Shown: positions 1 through 13,424, counted from the first letter of the stretch. The stretch is 64,000 nucleotides of DNA from Prosopocoilus inquinatus (GCA_036172665.1 CM069873.1:30186001-30250000), one strand, 5' to 3'. Notes: a model not told the origin generated them from the letters alone. A program made the numbers and translations.

Positions 1-1990
1 AAATAACTTGACAGAGAAACAGAGAAGAATACAAAAAATAATATAAATACTGTTTCTGATTCTAGTTCAATTATGGAATGATTGAAGAATTTAGCAATAG
101 TTCAGTTGAAAATTAAAAAAAAAAAAACAGGAAAGAAAAGGTATTTTATAAAAAAAGAAATGTTATAAAAGCAACGTTTATAAGACGGAAAGAATTGTGG
201 ACTGCTGAAAACAATTGCTGTTCGAGTACTGGACAAAAATTATTAAGCAAAGCAAAAAGAATAATGGTTGTTTACTAAGAAAAGAAGAAAAAGGACAAAT
301 CAAGAAGTATGTGACATTTTTTGTAACTCAAACATAATAATAAGGACAAAATACGACGATTTAGGCGGAATAACCACACGTAACAGTAAAGTTAGATGCA
401 AATAGGAAAGTAGGACAAAACAAGTGGAAAATGATTTAAGGAGGAAAAAATGTATCAAAATGGTAAGAAAAGACGAGAGAATTATGAATAAGTCACTGGT
501 GTAAGTTTTATAATCCAAAGACGCATAAAACTCAAAAACTTTCTGGATACTTCGTTTATTATAACAATAAGTATTGAAGTAACGAGTTAATATTCGACTT
601 ACCCTTCATCGGTCAAAGGCGTCCAGATTATAAGAGACTATGTTGCATATAATACTTGAACAGATATTAAATAAGTCAGGGAAAGAAAAGATACAATATC
701 AGTATTGTTTCTGTAAGTTTTCTGACTTATAATCCTTAAGAAAAGAATATAATATTGTCTGGACTCCGCCCACCCACGTACGGTACTTTCTTAAACAAAG
801 TAATTAAACTTATTAATGAAGGAAGGCATCTATGAAGTTATGAGAACATCGATGTACAAGCAGATCATTAATAATTTTACCTCCCTGGTCTATAATGGCG
901 TTGCCCTACTTACAAGATGGATTGAGATTGAAATATTAATCTAACCTTTAAGAGCACCAGGGTGTTCTGAATTTATAACTTCCATTATTAGCACGTCATT
1001 TATTAGTAGAAGTATACAAACTTTTAGTTTATTATTATCCCCGCTGGAAAGCGGATATCTGACAAAAAAATAACATTGGAAATATGAAAATAAAAAATTC
1101 TAAAGCAAAATATTAACAAAGTGAAGTAGAATTGGTATCAATAAACCTTTTGAAAACAATATTAATAATAAGTGTTGGGGCTGGCTTTTGTTAAAGCAAT
1201 TCATAAAATATACTTCCAGTCGGTAACTTTCCAGAAGCACGAACCAATAAATAACCTTTCAACAGCAAAAATATCGCAGTTCTATTTCGTAAGGTAATTT
1301 ACAGAATTCAAATTCCATTTACGTTTTATTCCATTCAAATTCAATTGCACTTCCTTCCATAAAAAGAAACACGACCTCGTTTGCGTTTCAGTTCTGAAAG
1401 ATATTGCGCCTCAGATTGTCATCGTGCCGGTTAATTCGTTATCCTCGTGTGCATGTTACAACGGAACAAATAATTTGCGATATCTGTTTGCGGAACCGTG
1501 AAGTTTCTTCCCACGGATCACGCAAGAATACGGACAGGTTGGTGGAGGGCACTTAAAAAGTTTGTTTTCATCCAGCACTACAACAACATGTCGGATATTT
1601 CGGACGTGATTCATACACGGGTTATTTGACAGATGCAATATTTCCAAACGCTAGGCAGCAATAGAGATAGGATCAAATTGAAAGCTCTTTCATAATTCGT
1701 TATTGACAAAATATGTGAAAATCCAGTAGACATACTCGCAATTTACAATTATACATATATACGAATTATCATAAAAATTGAAAAATCAGTTGTCAACTTA
1801 ATTAATGCAGCAAGAAAGAGGCGCTATTACGTATAAGAAAGCGACCACCGTTCCGCCATACTGGTGCGTAACACTGTGTACCTTCTGTCATCAATCATTT
1901 TTATTCCTGTAGTAAAACCAAATTCGGGGGTGTTTTGTTTAGTTTTAAAGGAAAAACTCGGTGTCTTGTGCTACCCATAGTTGCTGCAGC
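1..1990. other. AT-rich DNA, no gene recognised
   Basis: Roughly the first 480 bases are purine-rich (A/G runs on the plus strand). The rest is ordinary AT-rich sequence with stops in all frames. A more GC-balanced patch near 1390-1650 has an open minus-strand stretch that I do not recognise. No repeat, RNA gene or exon could be supported. Confidence 0.5.
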
Positions 1991-1997
1991 AGAAGTA

Positions 1998-2573
1998 TGG
2001 TTTTATAATTGAAATTGATTCTTGTCCGATGAAAATTGTAAGTACAAATTTTTTAATCTTTTACCTTTATTATTATTACCGGACAACTTGTATTTTAATT
2101 TAAAATTACGTTACCTTTTCGTTTCTCTTGACGACTTGCTTCTCTTAACAACTTGTTTATTTACTTTTTTTCAATCCTGACGAAGTCATAAATCTATAGC
2201 GAAACATAGAATGTGTTCCCATCATATTTCTGTCCGGTTCAATATTAAAAAAAATTGTACTTGTGGTTTTATAAATGAGTGACACAAAAGACCTAGTCAG
2301 GCAAGACCTTTACCTTCGAAATACGTAACTTCTTTAAATAAACAAAAATATAATAGATATAAATAAATAATTTGTATCTAGTATCAGCGAAACATAGAAT
2401 GTGTTCCCATCATATTTCTGTCCGGTTCAATATTAAAAAAATTGTACTTGTGGTTTTATAAATGAGTGACACAAAAGACCTAGTCAGGCAAGACCTTTAC
2501 CTTCGAAATACGTAACTTCTTTAAATAAACAAAAATATAATAGATATAAATAAATAATTTGTATCTAGTATCA
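1998..2573 (+). repeat. Degenerate hammerhead-bearing repeat with 188-bp tandem duplication
   Basis: A segment at about 2000-2055 matches, in reverse complement, 16920-16970, so this belongs to the same dispersed family as the repeat at 16.7-17.0 kb. A decayed hammerhead core lies at 2172-2213. From the conserved GCGAAAC at 2199 onward a unit of about 188 bp is repeated almost exactly (2199-2386 and 2387-2573). The second copy lacks the CUGACGA half of the ribozyme. Confidence 0.7.
2172..2213 (+). ncRNA. Degenerate type I hammerhead ribozyme motif
   Basis: The order of parts is that of a type I hammerhead: stem I strand CAATC, core CTGACGA (2177-2183), an imperfect stem II ending at 2200, GAAAC (2201-2205), then GAATG. 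Stem I pairs at four of five positions. Stem III would need a C-A mismatch, so activity is doubtful. The better conserved relative at 16737-16778 supports the assignment. Confidence 0.5.
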
Positions 2574-2737
2574 AATTTCTGAAATAATAGCATAAGATTA
2601 CCTTAAGTGGCCTTAAATTCGTGACTACTCCTCGTGTTAGAAATGTCATATTGTTCCTAGCATAAGTGAATCCGTTTTCCATAATAGAAATTGGCAGTCG
2701 CGTCGTTTGATTTTAACACAAGTTGATTAATAGGTAG

Positions 2738-2853
2738 CATGGTCGCGATCAAACGAATCGAGACCAACTGACAGTTATGTAACCCACATTGCCAGCGTTA
2801 ACAAGGACATAGTTAGCTTGCGGTGGTCTCGATTAGAATGATCGCGACTGTAC
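2738..2853. mobile_element. Short palindromic MITE
   Basis: Left arm GGTCGCGATC...ATCGAGACCA (from 2741) and right arm TGGTCTCGAT...ATCGCGACTG (to 2850) are inverted repeats of about 30 bp around a short centre. A fragment with the same terminal sequence lies near 26620-26655. No transposase is encoded. Confidence 0.6.
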
Positions 2854-5187
2854 ATGCATATGTCAAGTGTATTTCTGTCCAATATGTAAATACTATTTGT
2901 ATTAATATATATCCGGCAACTATGTACTTCCTAAATTATAGAGTTAAAAGCAATTAAAACTAAACATTGACAGTAATTAGCAGAGCCCTTTGTAACACTT
3001 ACTGAAATTACTTTCTACTTGAATTACTGACATTCTCTCATCAAACAACAGGCGAATATTTAAGGGAGATGTCTCCTGCCTCTTTTAAGCGAAGCTTTAT
3101 TCGGGAACACGAATTTAACTAGTGGAAGAAAGTTTTATACATTTGCGCCGATCTACTTCCTACCTTTTGTGCTTAAAGATTTTGATTTAATTGATATCGG
3201 TTACTTGCACATATGTGGAGGGAGGGGTGAATTTAACATACTAGAAGTGCTGCTTTTGGAGGGTTTATACAAGAAAAATACGCTCTCAAATTTAACGTTA
3301 TCTGCAGTTTTAAATCCAGGAAATATAGAGGAATATGTTTACCTGAAGCTTCATATGCGTTCTGGAACACCCTGTATATATTTTAGCCGTTACAATCACA
3401 TCTAAAATAAAAATTTTGCAAACAAGTGATATAATAACCAAAGATAGTAAGCAAAACATTTAAATATTCTAACGATAACTGAAGTAACTACTTCAAAAAT
3501 GTTTTGCTTTTATCTCTTGAATTAAATTCCGCATTAATATTCTGCATTCCCTTGGCAAAAACGTAGATAAAATCTTGGCAGTTTTCTAACGAAGACCACG
3601 TATTAAATGCCTTAGAGGCAGCGTTTAAATTTTACGCAGCAACAAATATTTATGTATTCAACGTGCCCGTGCAAACCTCAACCTACTACAAATTTCAGTA
3701 CATCGAAGAGGGCGAAAAAGCTAAATAATCCTGTTTGTTTTATTTTCTATTGGAATTGGCTTTGTTCATTTTTTCTTTCATATTTACAAACAAAATATTG
3801 AACCGCTCGCGTTCCTATAAATTTTAAAGTGTGCGACCAATTACGTTACATACATTTGATCTCGGATTAGATAACTTAAAATTATGTTCGCAGTGAAATA
3901 TATATCAGCGAGTGTGCTGGTTTCAACCGCTCTTCGCAGTTTTCATTAGTGTTCTCTGATTTAATTTGTACGATATGAATTGTAATGCAAAACGCGGCTT
4001 TAATTAAATCAACCGCAAAGGTTCGCAGCGCGCCCTATGAAATTAAAATCGGCAAGTCTTAATATCAAATTTAGCTCCGCGTTACCAATTTATGAAAATG
4101 TAATGCCTCATACTGAAATCCGAACGGATTTCATCGAAAGTCTTACAGGCTCAGAATCAATGCAATCTAATAAAAAAATAAAGTTCTCGCGCGAGCTGCG
4201 AAATGAAATTTATTAAAAAGTTGCCGGATAATTTTGTTAAAAACTTTGCCTTTCATGGATAAAAGTTACCTCGCTAGTCATAATAAAAGTAAATTTTATT
4301 TTGAAAATAAAAAAATCTGTCTACAATATTACATTTCAAATACCTACGATGAGAAATTAACCAATTAGCTACCTAGCCATGAAGAAAAAGGGAGGGGGTG
4401 ATTTAAACATTTTTATTTTCCAATATTATAACGTTTGAAAAAAAATCGTTTTCCATATTAATTTTACTTTCGGCTTTTGCACAAAATTCAAATCGCGTAT
4501 TTTATTGTTTAATTGCAGTTTCGTACTTAAGTTTGATGACATGGATTTGTCATTTTGTTACTATTGCTTTCGTTGCCTACGTCCTGCCCTGCAAGCGAGT
4601 GCTCGACATTCCTAATATGTATGGCAAACCGATCTTGACGCGGAGATCGTGACATGGTGGAGCGCGCCCCTGTATCTTCTCGACTGTTCACCCTTTCTCC
4701 ATTGTTCTTATCCACTTGATAAGAATACTTTTGGCAAATAAAATTGTCTGCAGCATCTTGCAAGTCCTCATATGAAAGAAATCACGTTCCTCACCGGTTC
4801 TTTTAAATTATCGGAAAAGATAGTAAAAAGTATCAGTCAGATCTGGTCTCTATGGTATCGCCCTATTTGCGCACGTGCCATTTGCGTACAAATTAGTTTT
4901 AGTGCTTTTACGGACCTCTCAGAGTCAGGTAGTCGGGGTAATTACTGGTACTGCCATTTCCGTATCAGACTACAGATTGTAGAACGTATAACGTATATAT
5001 ATATAGACACAAAAGGACACTAAGTAAAGGCCTTGGCAAAGAAACAGTACGATTGTTGGGCCAAGGTCTTTATCAAAGATGTTGTGTTGAGAGGTGGTGC
5101 ACCAGAAAGAAGGAAGGAGTTCATAACGTAACACAGACGCTAACTGGACGTGGCAAGTTCGGATAATACCTGAAATAAGAAAGTCGG
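2854..5187. other. Unassigned AT-rich DNA
   Basis: No exon or RNA gene recognised. A perfect small hairpin lies at 4113-4134. The stretch 3990-4210 is slightly GC-richer with CpG and could be conserved noncoding DNA, which one sequence cannot show. The open stretch at 4527-4763 (minus) matches nothing I know. Confidence 0.4.
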
Positions 5188-5300
5188 AGTCTGCCAGATG
5201 TTGGCTATTGTGAGGAGCAGAATGACTCTTCGAAACACTCAATCTTTGTGTGTCCAAGATGGGAGGAGGTCCACCTGAAGGGAAAGCTAGTCCTGAACAT
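5188..5300 (+). pseudogene. LINE ORF2 C-terminal remnant (R1/Loa-like)
   Basis: The plus strand reads ...YCEEQNDSSKHSIFVCPRWEE..., which resembles the cysteine/histidine tail of R1-type non-LTR retrotransposon polyproteins (Cys, His spacing, then FVCPRW). The usual first Cys pair is incomplete and no reverse-transcriptase core is readable upstream, though 5035-5187 may be part of the same decayed copy. It is a dead 5'-truncated fragment. Confidence 0.6.
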
Positions 5301-5449
5301 GACGAAACTCAGATGACAGGATGAGATAGAGGGTGTAGGTAAAGGTTTTCATAAGGAGGTGGAGCAGGAAGACGATTCGAGAACAAATTGAACAAAAACA
5401 ACCTCATAAGAAAACTTTCTCTTATGCAATTCAAAAGCGCTCTACTAAC

Positions 5450-5680
5450 TAAATCCCTTTCCTCTTTTTTTCTACTCTGTGTAGAGGAGATCGCCTTCCG
5501 GCATTTCACTCTCTATGCATATTGTCTCTATTAGTTTACTTTGTACTCTTTTTATCATCATCTTCTCTCCTCTCCCATCCTCTTCTCTGAACTTCCTTCA
5601 TCTACTTTCATTCTCTTTTCTCGTCTTCCGTTCTATTCTTCCTCCTTCTCTTACTTTCTCACACCTTTTTTATGTTGCAA
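5450..5680 (+). repeat. Polypyrimidine low-complexity tract
   Basis: About 230 bases composed almost entirely of C and T on the plus strand, with short tandem CTTCT-type words. The small open frames here (Ser/Leu/Phe-rich) are a by-product of this composition. Confidence 0.7.
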
Positions 5681-8600
5681 AATATATTTTGATAATCATT
5701 TGCATTATTTGATGAATCTTTTAGCACATATTCAATTAGAATGTTACCGTCTCTATCGAAAAAAAAAAATGTAGTCATAAATTTTCCTCTGAAATTCGTG
5801 TAGTCTTTTCCAGACAACCTTCAAGCAACAATTTCAAATGTTACTGCTTTGTCTCTGGGTTCCCAAGGTAACCAAGTATATGGTAAAATGTGTTTGAATA
5901 CATCTCTATAAAGAGCAGGTTTTGAAGTGAAATTTTTGCGACACAATTTTTATTCTGATTTTAACGGCTAGTAACCCACATAATGTAATTCCTAATACAG
6001 TCTTTTGCATTTGGGTTTCCCATTTTATCAATTGTGTTTCCCAATTTGTCAAATGACTTTCCCACTTGACTTTCGATTTGCTGTTTCCGGAATGAATTAA
6101 CAAATACGGAAACATAATTGATAAAAGAGGCAAACCAATGGAAAAAGACTGTAATATTCTTAAATTTGGAGTTTCGGATATGAGAAAGTGGGGCAAAACC
6201 CGGAGGGTGGGTCAAATCGGGAGGCGTCCTCCCTTTAATGCAAGCAACGATATCACACCCGTTCCCAGCTGTGTCACACCACCTCCTGCGACCAGTTTGG
6301 CGAGAGCGCCCTATGACTTAGAACCTTCCGTTCGTTTCATTTGAAGTTTTGAAAAAAAAAAGTTTTTCTTCAATGTTTCCGCAACTTCGTGAATATTAAT
6401 CTTAAACACAAGTTTTGAGAGTTACTCTTTCAAGAATTTCATTTCATTGAGAAAAATACTACAAAAATTGGAAAAACTACTTTATTGAGACAATTCTTTG
6501 CTTATTTCAGGGGTACCAAAACTCAATGAACGCTCAATGAAGGCTTCTATGGCATTTTTCCTTTTTTCAGGTTGATACAGATGGATCTATGCACAAGTAA
6601 CGGTTTTGCCCCATTCTTCCCCACTCCAACGTCGGTCCTTCATTCACACATCCTTCTCATGTTCTTTCTGCATTTCGTACTTCCAAAGGCCTTCCACTTT
6701 TTGAACCATCCTGAATGGATACTCTACCTCAACGAAACTGCTTTGGCCAAAATTTGCCTAGTGCAAACTACCTATACTTTCTCATAGATTGTTTGAGGAG
6801 TATTTTATTCTTTAATCAAAAGTTTTATTTACACTGTAATATTCTAAGGACCAGTTTCTCAGTCGAGGTTTAACATTAACTTTCGTTTTACTACCATAGG
6901 GACAACTGTAAGGACAATAGTTTCAATGGGAACTTGCTACCTGAAATAAAACTAGTAAACAAGAAATATTTGTTTTTAAATGAGTGGGAAAAACTGTTAC
7001 ATTCATTTCTACTGAATCAGATTATCGTGTACATTGAATGCCAAATACTCTCGGGAATTTAAATTCAAGTAACAAAAAAAAGCTGAACTCCAGCTCTCCT
7101 TTATTTATTATTTATAAACATAACCGACCATTTCACTTCTCAAACTTTCCAGCTAGAAAAATCTTGCAGGAGTTTACTCTTATTTATTTTAGAAACCGTT
7201 CTAACTTTTCAACAACCTTCAGTACTAATGTAAGTGGAATCTATAAATGATGATGGTGCAAATGTCATTAAAACTTCTGTATCAATTCCAGAGGTATATA
7301 ATTTTCACACGGCATATAAACTGAAACTGATAATTTTCCCAGTTATCTATTTGAAAGCTTCCTCTTAATCTGAATACGTGTATTTATCTTTGCGCTCAGT
7401 ACACGTTTTAATAGGATTTTAGTTGCTGCAGGCAATGTGAAACTAAGTCGTAAGTTCTTGAATAACCTGTGCTGTTTCGCAATAAATGAATCAGTTCGTT
7501 TTATTAGCTTAGTGGCTTTTATTTTCTGACAAAAACTTCAGTATAGTAATAAGTAATTATAGAATAGGTATCTTGAAAGTAACAATTCTATATCATTCGT
7601 TAATTAGAATGGATATTAATAACGAAAGCAGTTTGGTATGAATCACGGTGAACGATATACACATATTAGGTGACGCCACAAGAGCAGTAGGCCGTGTCGA
7701 TATGTGCATGAAAGCGCGAGATCAAATGCGAGAGCGACAGCTGAAAGAGAGGTTCAAACGTCAATGCGCGATAGAGAACGGTGGTTAATCCAATAGAATG
7801 GGATAACATTAAAATATTTCTCACAATTGCGTGCACGTTCCGAACGCCTGCGCTGCTACCTATTGATGCTTTACTGTAGTATGAATATAAGAAGAAACAA
7901 ATCTATTAAAATAATTTGCCTGCCAACATCTTTGGTAACCTCCTACTGTCAATTCCAAATGATCTATCGAAACAACTTAATTGAATATTATAGACTATTC
8001 AATAAGAACCCAAATAGTAATTACTTCCTTGATTTAGTATATTTTGATGACATTATTTATTCAAAACAAAATTGAATACCTACCTCAAAATTATTAAAAC
8101 GATATTTCAACTTTATGGTCGTAAAATCGTGTTAATCTAGAAGCACAATCATACAGTCAACAAATATTTATAGCGGTACTTACTTACTTAAGCTGAGATA
8201 ATACAACTCGACTACTTGTTTCTAAGCCGAACAAACCGGCATGGACGATGATAAATAAACAACGATATCTACTGGAAAAATACGTAAAAATTACGAAAAC
8301 ATCGTGTTCTTGTTTGGTTTTGAATACATCAAAGTTAATCGACTCACTTGCATAATGTAATTAATTACCGACATTTATAATCTAAATAATGTTTATTTAA
8401 TTCTAGTTTATTTGAATAAACATGAATTTTTATTGCTGTATAAATCTCTAATGGCTGCCTGTTTGCAATAAATGGAGATCAAAGACTTTGATCCGATTCG
8501 TTCTCTCATGGCTTGCATTTTTGTTGATTATGTTGAGTTAGGCTGTATTTATTTAGAACAAAAAGTATTATTGATTTTATTTTTGCAACTTCCACTGTAT

Positions 8601-8922
8601 TAAATACTTATTTTTTAAATAAAGTTAAAGAACGAAACAGTCCATTTAAACTTATCTGATTTTAACTAAAAGAAAATTAAATAAGGAAACGTTTGAAACA
8701 TACATGGTGTTGCATGATGTAAACTCAACACTTCACCTTTGTGTTAATCAATTCAAACGAAGTAAAAAAAAACTCTAATATAGTTTTGTTCTGAAGTAAA
8801 CAGCTTCAGAAATACTGAGCGTTTAATGAAGAATTTTCAATATTTTCTAGTTTTAAAGTTTTCAGAATTTTTAAACTTTATCTCAAAAGGTGTTCAAAAT
8901 TTACCCCCGCTGCTAAACAGGG
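5681..8922. other. Unassigned AT-rich DNA
   Basis: No gene recognised. Around 6840-6960 there is similarity to the arms of the palindromic element at 21392-21691 (GGaCCAGTTTnTCA and TTTCGTTTTA words), probably an old fragment of it. A GC-richer patch at 7660-7790 is unexplained. Confidence 0.4.
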
Positions 8923-9103
8923 CGCTTCAAAAGATATTTAATTGCCTTTTGTAACACGTCATTATTTTTAATTAATTGTGTGGCCTCAAAAATTTGCTGT
9001 CGAAATTCTTGTACGGTAACTGAATTTGTTTGATATACTAAATTGTTCATAAGCCCCCATTAATAATAATCTAAAGTAGTTAAGTCTGGAGATCTTGAGG
9101 GTC
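8923..9103 (-). pseudogene. Transposase C-terminal remnant (Tc1/mariner superfamily)
   Basis: The minus strand reads PSRSPDLTTLDYY, then a stop, then WGLMNNLVYQ, followed by a helical tail. This is the third-acidic-residue region of DDE transposases (consensus RSPDLTPLDFFLWG). An internal stop and the absence of the rest of the gene mark it as a relic. Confidence 0.65.
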
Positions 9104-9129
9104 ATGCGTAAATTTTTCCTTTACCAATT

Positions 9130-9258
9130 ACATGACCGTGACCTTCACATCGTTGCTTTTTGTAACATATCACTGTTTCTTTTATTAATTTTGCAGCCTC
9201 AAAAATGCGTTCTTGTAGTTATTCTATGATCTCTGAATTAATCTGGTGGTCTACATTT
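9130..9258 (-). pseudogene. Second transposase tail remnant
   Basis: Minus-strand translation gives LQERIFEAAKLIKE with flanking stops, paralleling the FRQQIFEATQLIKN stretch of the neighbouring remnant. It is probably the corresponding tail of another copy lying next to it. Only about 40 residues are readable. Confidence 0.5.
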
Positions 9259-11136
9259 TTCACATTGGCTCATAGATAATAAGAAATAAAATTGTAATAA
9301 TGAAACGGTTTACTTTAGAACAAAATCTTATTAGAGTTCTCTTATTTCGTTTGAATTGAGTATCATGTAGATGAAGTGGTAGTGGAACACCCGGTATAAA
9401 GTGTTGATCGACCAAAACAGTGATCAATGGAGACGAAGAACATTTGGAATTATGTCAATGAAAGTTTGCAATATTAACTTTTATTTTAATACAATAACAA
9501 ATTGAATAAACAGATTGGAAAGAATACATGAAATCTGAACCCTTTTACGTGAATTAGTAAATAAAAGATAAATATTTAAAAATGTAAATAATAAGAGCCA
9601 TTGAAATGCCACTTTGAATTATCTAATCGCGGAGTTTAACCATCAGTAGTGGTCTTCTTGAACGATAGCGAAAATTTTTATATTTGTTTACCACTCGATG
9701 ATATTTCTAAAATATTTCTAGGTGTTTATGATTATACTTAAAGAACAAATAACAAAATTAAAAAATGCTTTACATATTTATAGCTTTTATATCATTATCA
9801 TAAATAACATTAAAGTACCTTATTGGCCGTTGAAATTTATCAAAAAAATTTTCCAACTATTAACTTAAAGCGAAATTCAGATATTTTAATTAATTTTAAA
9901 TACCTGGGACCTTATAAATAGGAGAAATAATTCAATATTTTATCTTTGTCACAGTAAACTATTCCAGAAAACTAAAACTCATTTGAAACATTAAATGTAA
10001 GTATAAGTAAAATTTACATAATATTCTAATTTTCAAAACTACCATAAAGACTTATTCTTGATTGATTTGACATTTCACTTAGTTTTTGATAAATTTTATA
10101 CCAAAATTTCACCGTGTCATATAGGTCTTAGAAAATTCTGTGCTTTTCAGTTCCGTATTAAAATTTTCAAATTTCTGAAAGATTTCTTAAATAAACCATG
10201 GCATTTCCGTTGATTTACTTTTAATTTTAGTTTACGTTAAGATGATTTAATTTAACGCTCTTCTATATACAGAGTTGGCAAAAGTCTAGCTGAATATCCT
10301 GTGTAATGCGTGCGACAGGGGACGCACTATAAAAATAAAGAAACCCGCGTATGTTGGAGACTACACGGCGGATGATGCTCCAAGCACGACCTTGCAATAC
10401 GAGTCACAGAAGCGCCTATGTTTAAAATGTTGCCAATGCTATATACTAAAGTATTCAAAATTTAACCTAGCAAGCAACTAATTTCTGCTAAATTCATGAC
10501 GTCCGTCTGCGAGTTCTTAATGTGAATTTTAATTAATTCTATCACAACCTCTTTAACTCAAACACTAATCATACTAACTTGGTTTATAAAGCAACAATTC
10601 CTATAAAACTTAATTTCGACTAAATTATCATAAGGAAACACTTTATAAATACGTTTTTTACGTTTCTGAACGTTATGAAATAAAAAAAAACCGTTTCTCC
10701 CGCAAGTAAATGACAAAAGGTGGGCATAAAAAAGTAAGAAAAAAGACTGGCAGGTGCTACTATGAAAGTCAAATCAGTTTTAAGATTACAACACTTTTAA
10801 GTATATTCCAAAACTAAAAAAAGTCGAAAAAGAAAGCAGGTGGCACACAGTATCAAACTAAATTTAACACGGCACGAAACCGTCGCAAACTTAAGAGGAA
10901 CCTAGGATACTTTAAGCCTATAAATAAATATTAAGGCAAGAGCTGGGAGAAAAAAGAAGTTTATCGACCAAGATTATATATTTTCTTCTTTAACGAATGT
11001 ACTGTAAGTCTTTCGAGTGTGTATTACAGCAAATAATCGTCATTCTTTTCAGATAAAAAAAGAATCAGAGGATAATTTCCTTTAAACAGTTTACTACTTT
11101 TTTACTTTCTAACACATAATATTATGTTTGCATGTA
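9259..11136. other. Unassigned AT-rich DNA
   Basis: No gene, tRNA or repeat could be supported. A short GC-richer patch lies at 10280-10450. The words 'acacccggtata' near 9390 resemble terminal sequence of other mobile elements, but no partner end was found. Confidence 0.4.
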
Positions 11137-11498
11137 ACGAGTGTCTAAATAAAAAACCGGTCAAGCAGGCTGTGGAAAAATTCACAAACAAGGTCTGTAC
11201 GTCTTAGATAATTTCATACTTTTAGCAAAGACAAAAACCCTCATATGGTAATTCGTTAAATGTTATTTCAGTCTCAAGCTAAATGCTAAACATAACTTTA
11301 AAATAGGTTCCCAAAAATTAACATGTTCTCGTTTATAAAAAAAAATTAAGAAAAAGTAACGGAAAACATGATTATTCAACAACAGTTTATTTAACATTAC
11401 ATTTGACAGGTTCGTAGTTGAACTTACAAGCAACATGCATGCAGCGAACAAATTCTCAGTCATAGTCTACTTGACCAGATTTTTATTTAGACACTCGT
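11137..11498. mobile_element. MITE of the Tc1/mariner element at 59771
   Basis: The ends are inverted repeats of about 35 bp: ACGAGTGTCTAAATAAAAA...GGTCAAG at the left and its complement ...CTTGACC...ATTTAGACACTCGT at the right. The same ends (ACGAGTGTTCAAT..., GGTCAAGTAGGCTGT) bound the transposase-bearing copy at 59771-61345. The 362-bp interior has no transposase, so this is a non-autonomous derivative. The left flank is TA; the right flank is TG, probably mutated. Confidence 0.8.
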
Positions 11499-13185
11499 TG
11501 TGTATGCTCGCTTTTCAATTCAAATGATTAGGTATTTCAAGGTATTTCAAAACAAATGAAAATCAATCTCAAGAACATGATCTCAATAAAATTTTATTTG
11601 GTTTTCGAAGAAAAACAACATCTAGGAGGTTTTGGCGATTCACAGAAAATGCTACGGGAGAATTAAATATGTCTTTAAATGTAAAGAGCACATCGTAAAA
11701 ACGAAGCGGGAATTTTTATGACTGAAAAAAGTACAAAAGTTTTCAGGCACTTCCTCCTTTAAAGCACTGACTGAAATAGTTAGCAAACACAATTGGCTGC
11801 ACTGGCGCTCGCCATTCTTTACCGAGCAACCGCTAGCGCATAAAAATAGCTGCCCCGAATATTTTTAAGTAAATAAGCACCACCATTTGCGAAGCATTTA
11901 ATGAGCAGCTATCAGGAAATTTGTCAAATTAAATATGACTAATTACAGTGTTAAAAAATAGAGCACTTCAAAGACAAATGTGTCTGGTTTGCATGTGATA
12001 TCCAAATCGTCTTGCCGGAGCTTCTGTATTGTGAGCACGAACGTGAATTTAAAGCACCATTAGCACTAGTTTTTAACCGCTAAGCGTCGCTAAATGGACG
12101 TCGAGAAACTAGCAATTCGGTAAATTTAACTTCTGATTTATGATCGCAATTTAAAGACTGTCACACTTTTCAAGTTAAGTCAAGTCGTTATGCACGTATG
12201 CAAATTTAAAGTACTTCTGCACATTCAGAAGTGCTGCTGTTAAAAAAAAATAAAATAAAAGGAAACGTGGAAATCACCGGAAATGATTCTTTGTGAAAAT
12301 AAATAATATGTTATGATAATCATTAATATCTAGAAATATAATTGTACCTCAAAGTTATGAGTACAATTCAAGACTATTGAGGAGCACTTGATACGATTTC
12401 ATAACAATTCGAGTCGACTGCCGACCGCCAATTGAAAAGAGATGCGTACTAACTCGATATCACAGTTGTTACAGATTGCAAGTTGTTACGAAACTGTTTA
12501 CAGAATATCGATTTTGATCACTTGATTCATAGCAATAATCCATAATAAGTCAATATCAATGCTACAGAATAGACACCATTAATAATAAAACACTAAATCA
12601 ACATTTCGCTGATCAATTGGCAACATTTTCAAGATTCAATTGCGAACAGCATTCAAATGTATAATGAGCAATCGTTTACTTCAAAAATTCACCCTTGTCA
12701 AACATCGATCCCTTAGAATAAAAGAAAGTGTAAGAATTCGAAATTCACTAAGTGTAATGAAAAAGTATTGAATTTCAATTTGTACGAACTAGATGCTAAG
12801 CCACAGGGAGAGAACTGTAACGACGCGATGGTCCTTTCACGGGAAAATAATACACTTTTCTTAAGTTGCACGCATTGGATGTAATACGATGTTGAGAAAA
12901 ATCTTTAGGTTTCATTTTCTGATGACCAAGTGGAAACCTCTCGATGCGATTCTCATCAGTCTCTTCGGAGCGCGTGGTAAGTTTTGGAAAAAACAACGCT
13001 AAGGGACATGATTACGCCATATAGCAGTTGAAAGCATATAGGATAGAAGCTCGTCGCAGGTATGCGGGGTGAAATAGTGAGGTATTTCATTCAGCTTAAA
13101 GAAAACCATGCGTCTTTTCTCGTTCCAGGCGATACTAAATTGAACTCTTTAATCTTCTCCAAGAAGCCCATTTTCATTAATTTTT
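11499..13185. other. Unassigned AT-rich DNA
   Basis: Nothing recognised. A minus-strand open stretch at 12796-12996 (66 codons, stop-bounded) matches no known family and has no clear splice context. The block 11760-12130 is less AT-rich than its surroundings. Confidence 0.4.
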
Positions 13186-13424
13186 TTATTTGTGTAAGCG
13201 GCATTCATTTCGGTAGTAACAATGTACCGAGATGTGACTGTTGTAACAGCTTGTTACCTTAACTCAGTGGCGCAACAACAATTTCGGCCAAACTTTTAGG
13301 AATTTTTATCTTGAAAACTAAAGGACTTTTATTAGATTTTCTTTTGCCAATGACTCACCATCACCAACTAGCATTTTTTTTGTACTAGCAATTTTCAAAC
13401 GCTCGGTATTTGTTAAAATTACCA
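13186..13424. repeat. Dispersed repeat, copy 1
   Basis: This stretch aligns in direct orientation with 42806-43030: shared words include TTATTTGTGTAAGCGGCATT and CTCAGTGGCGCAACAACAAT, with substitutions and small indels. Neither terminal repeats nor a coding frame are evident, so the class is unknown. Confidence 0.75.

Noticed and set aside
4113..4134. Possible hammerhead: CTGAAATCCG..CGGATTTCATCGAAAG
   Set aside because: A perfect hairpin, but the CTGANGA core box is absent and no stem I or cleavage triplet fits.
5515..5774. Hydrophobic plus-strand open frames
   Set aside because: Explained by the polypyrimidine tract, which encodes Ser/Leu/Phe in every frame.
12920..12970. Minus-strand CTGATGAG core-like word
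   Set aside because: There is no GAAA box or stem II at the proper distance.
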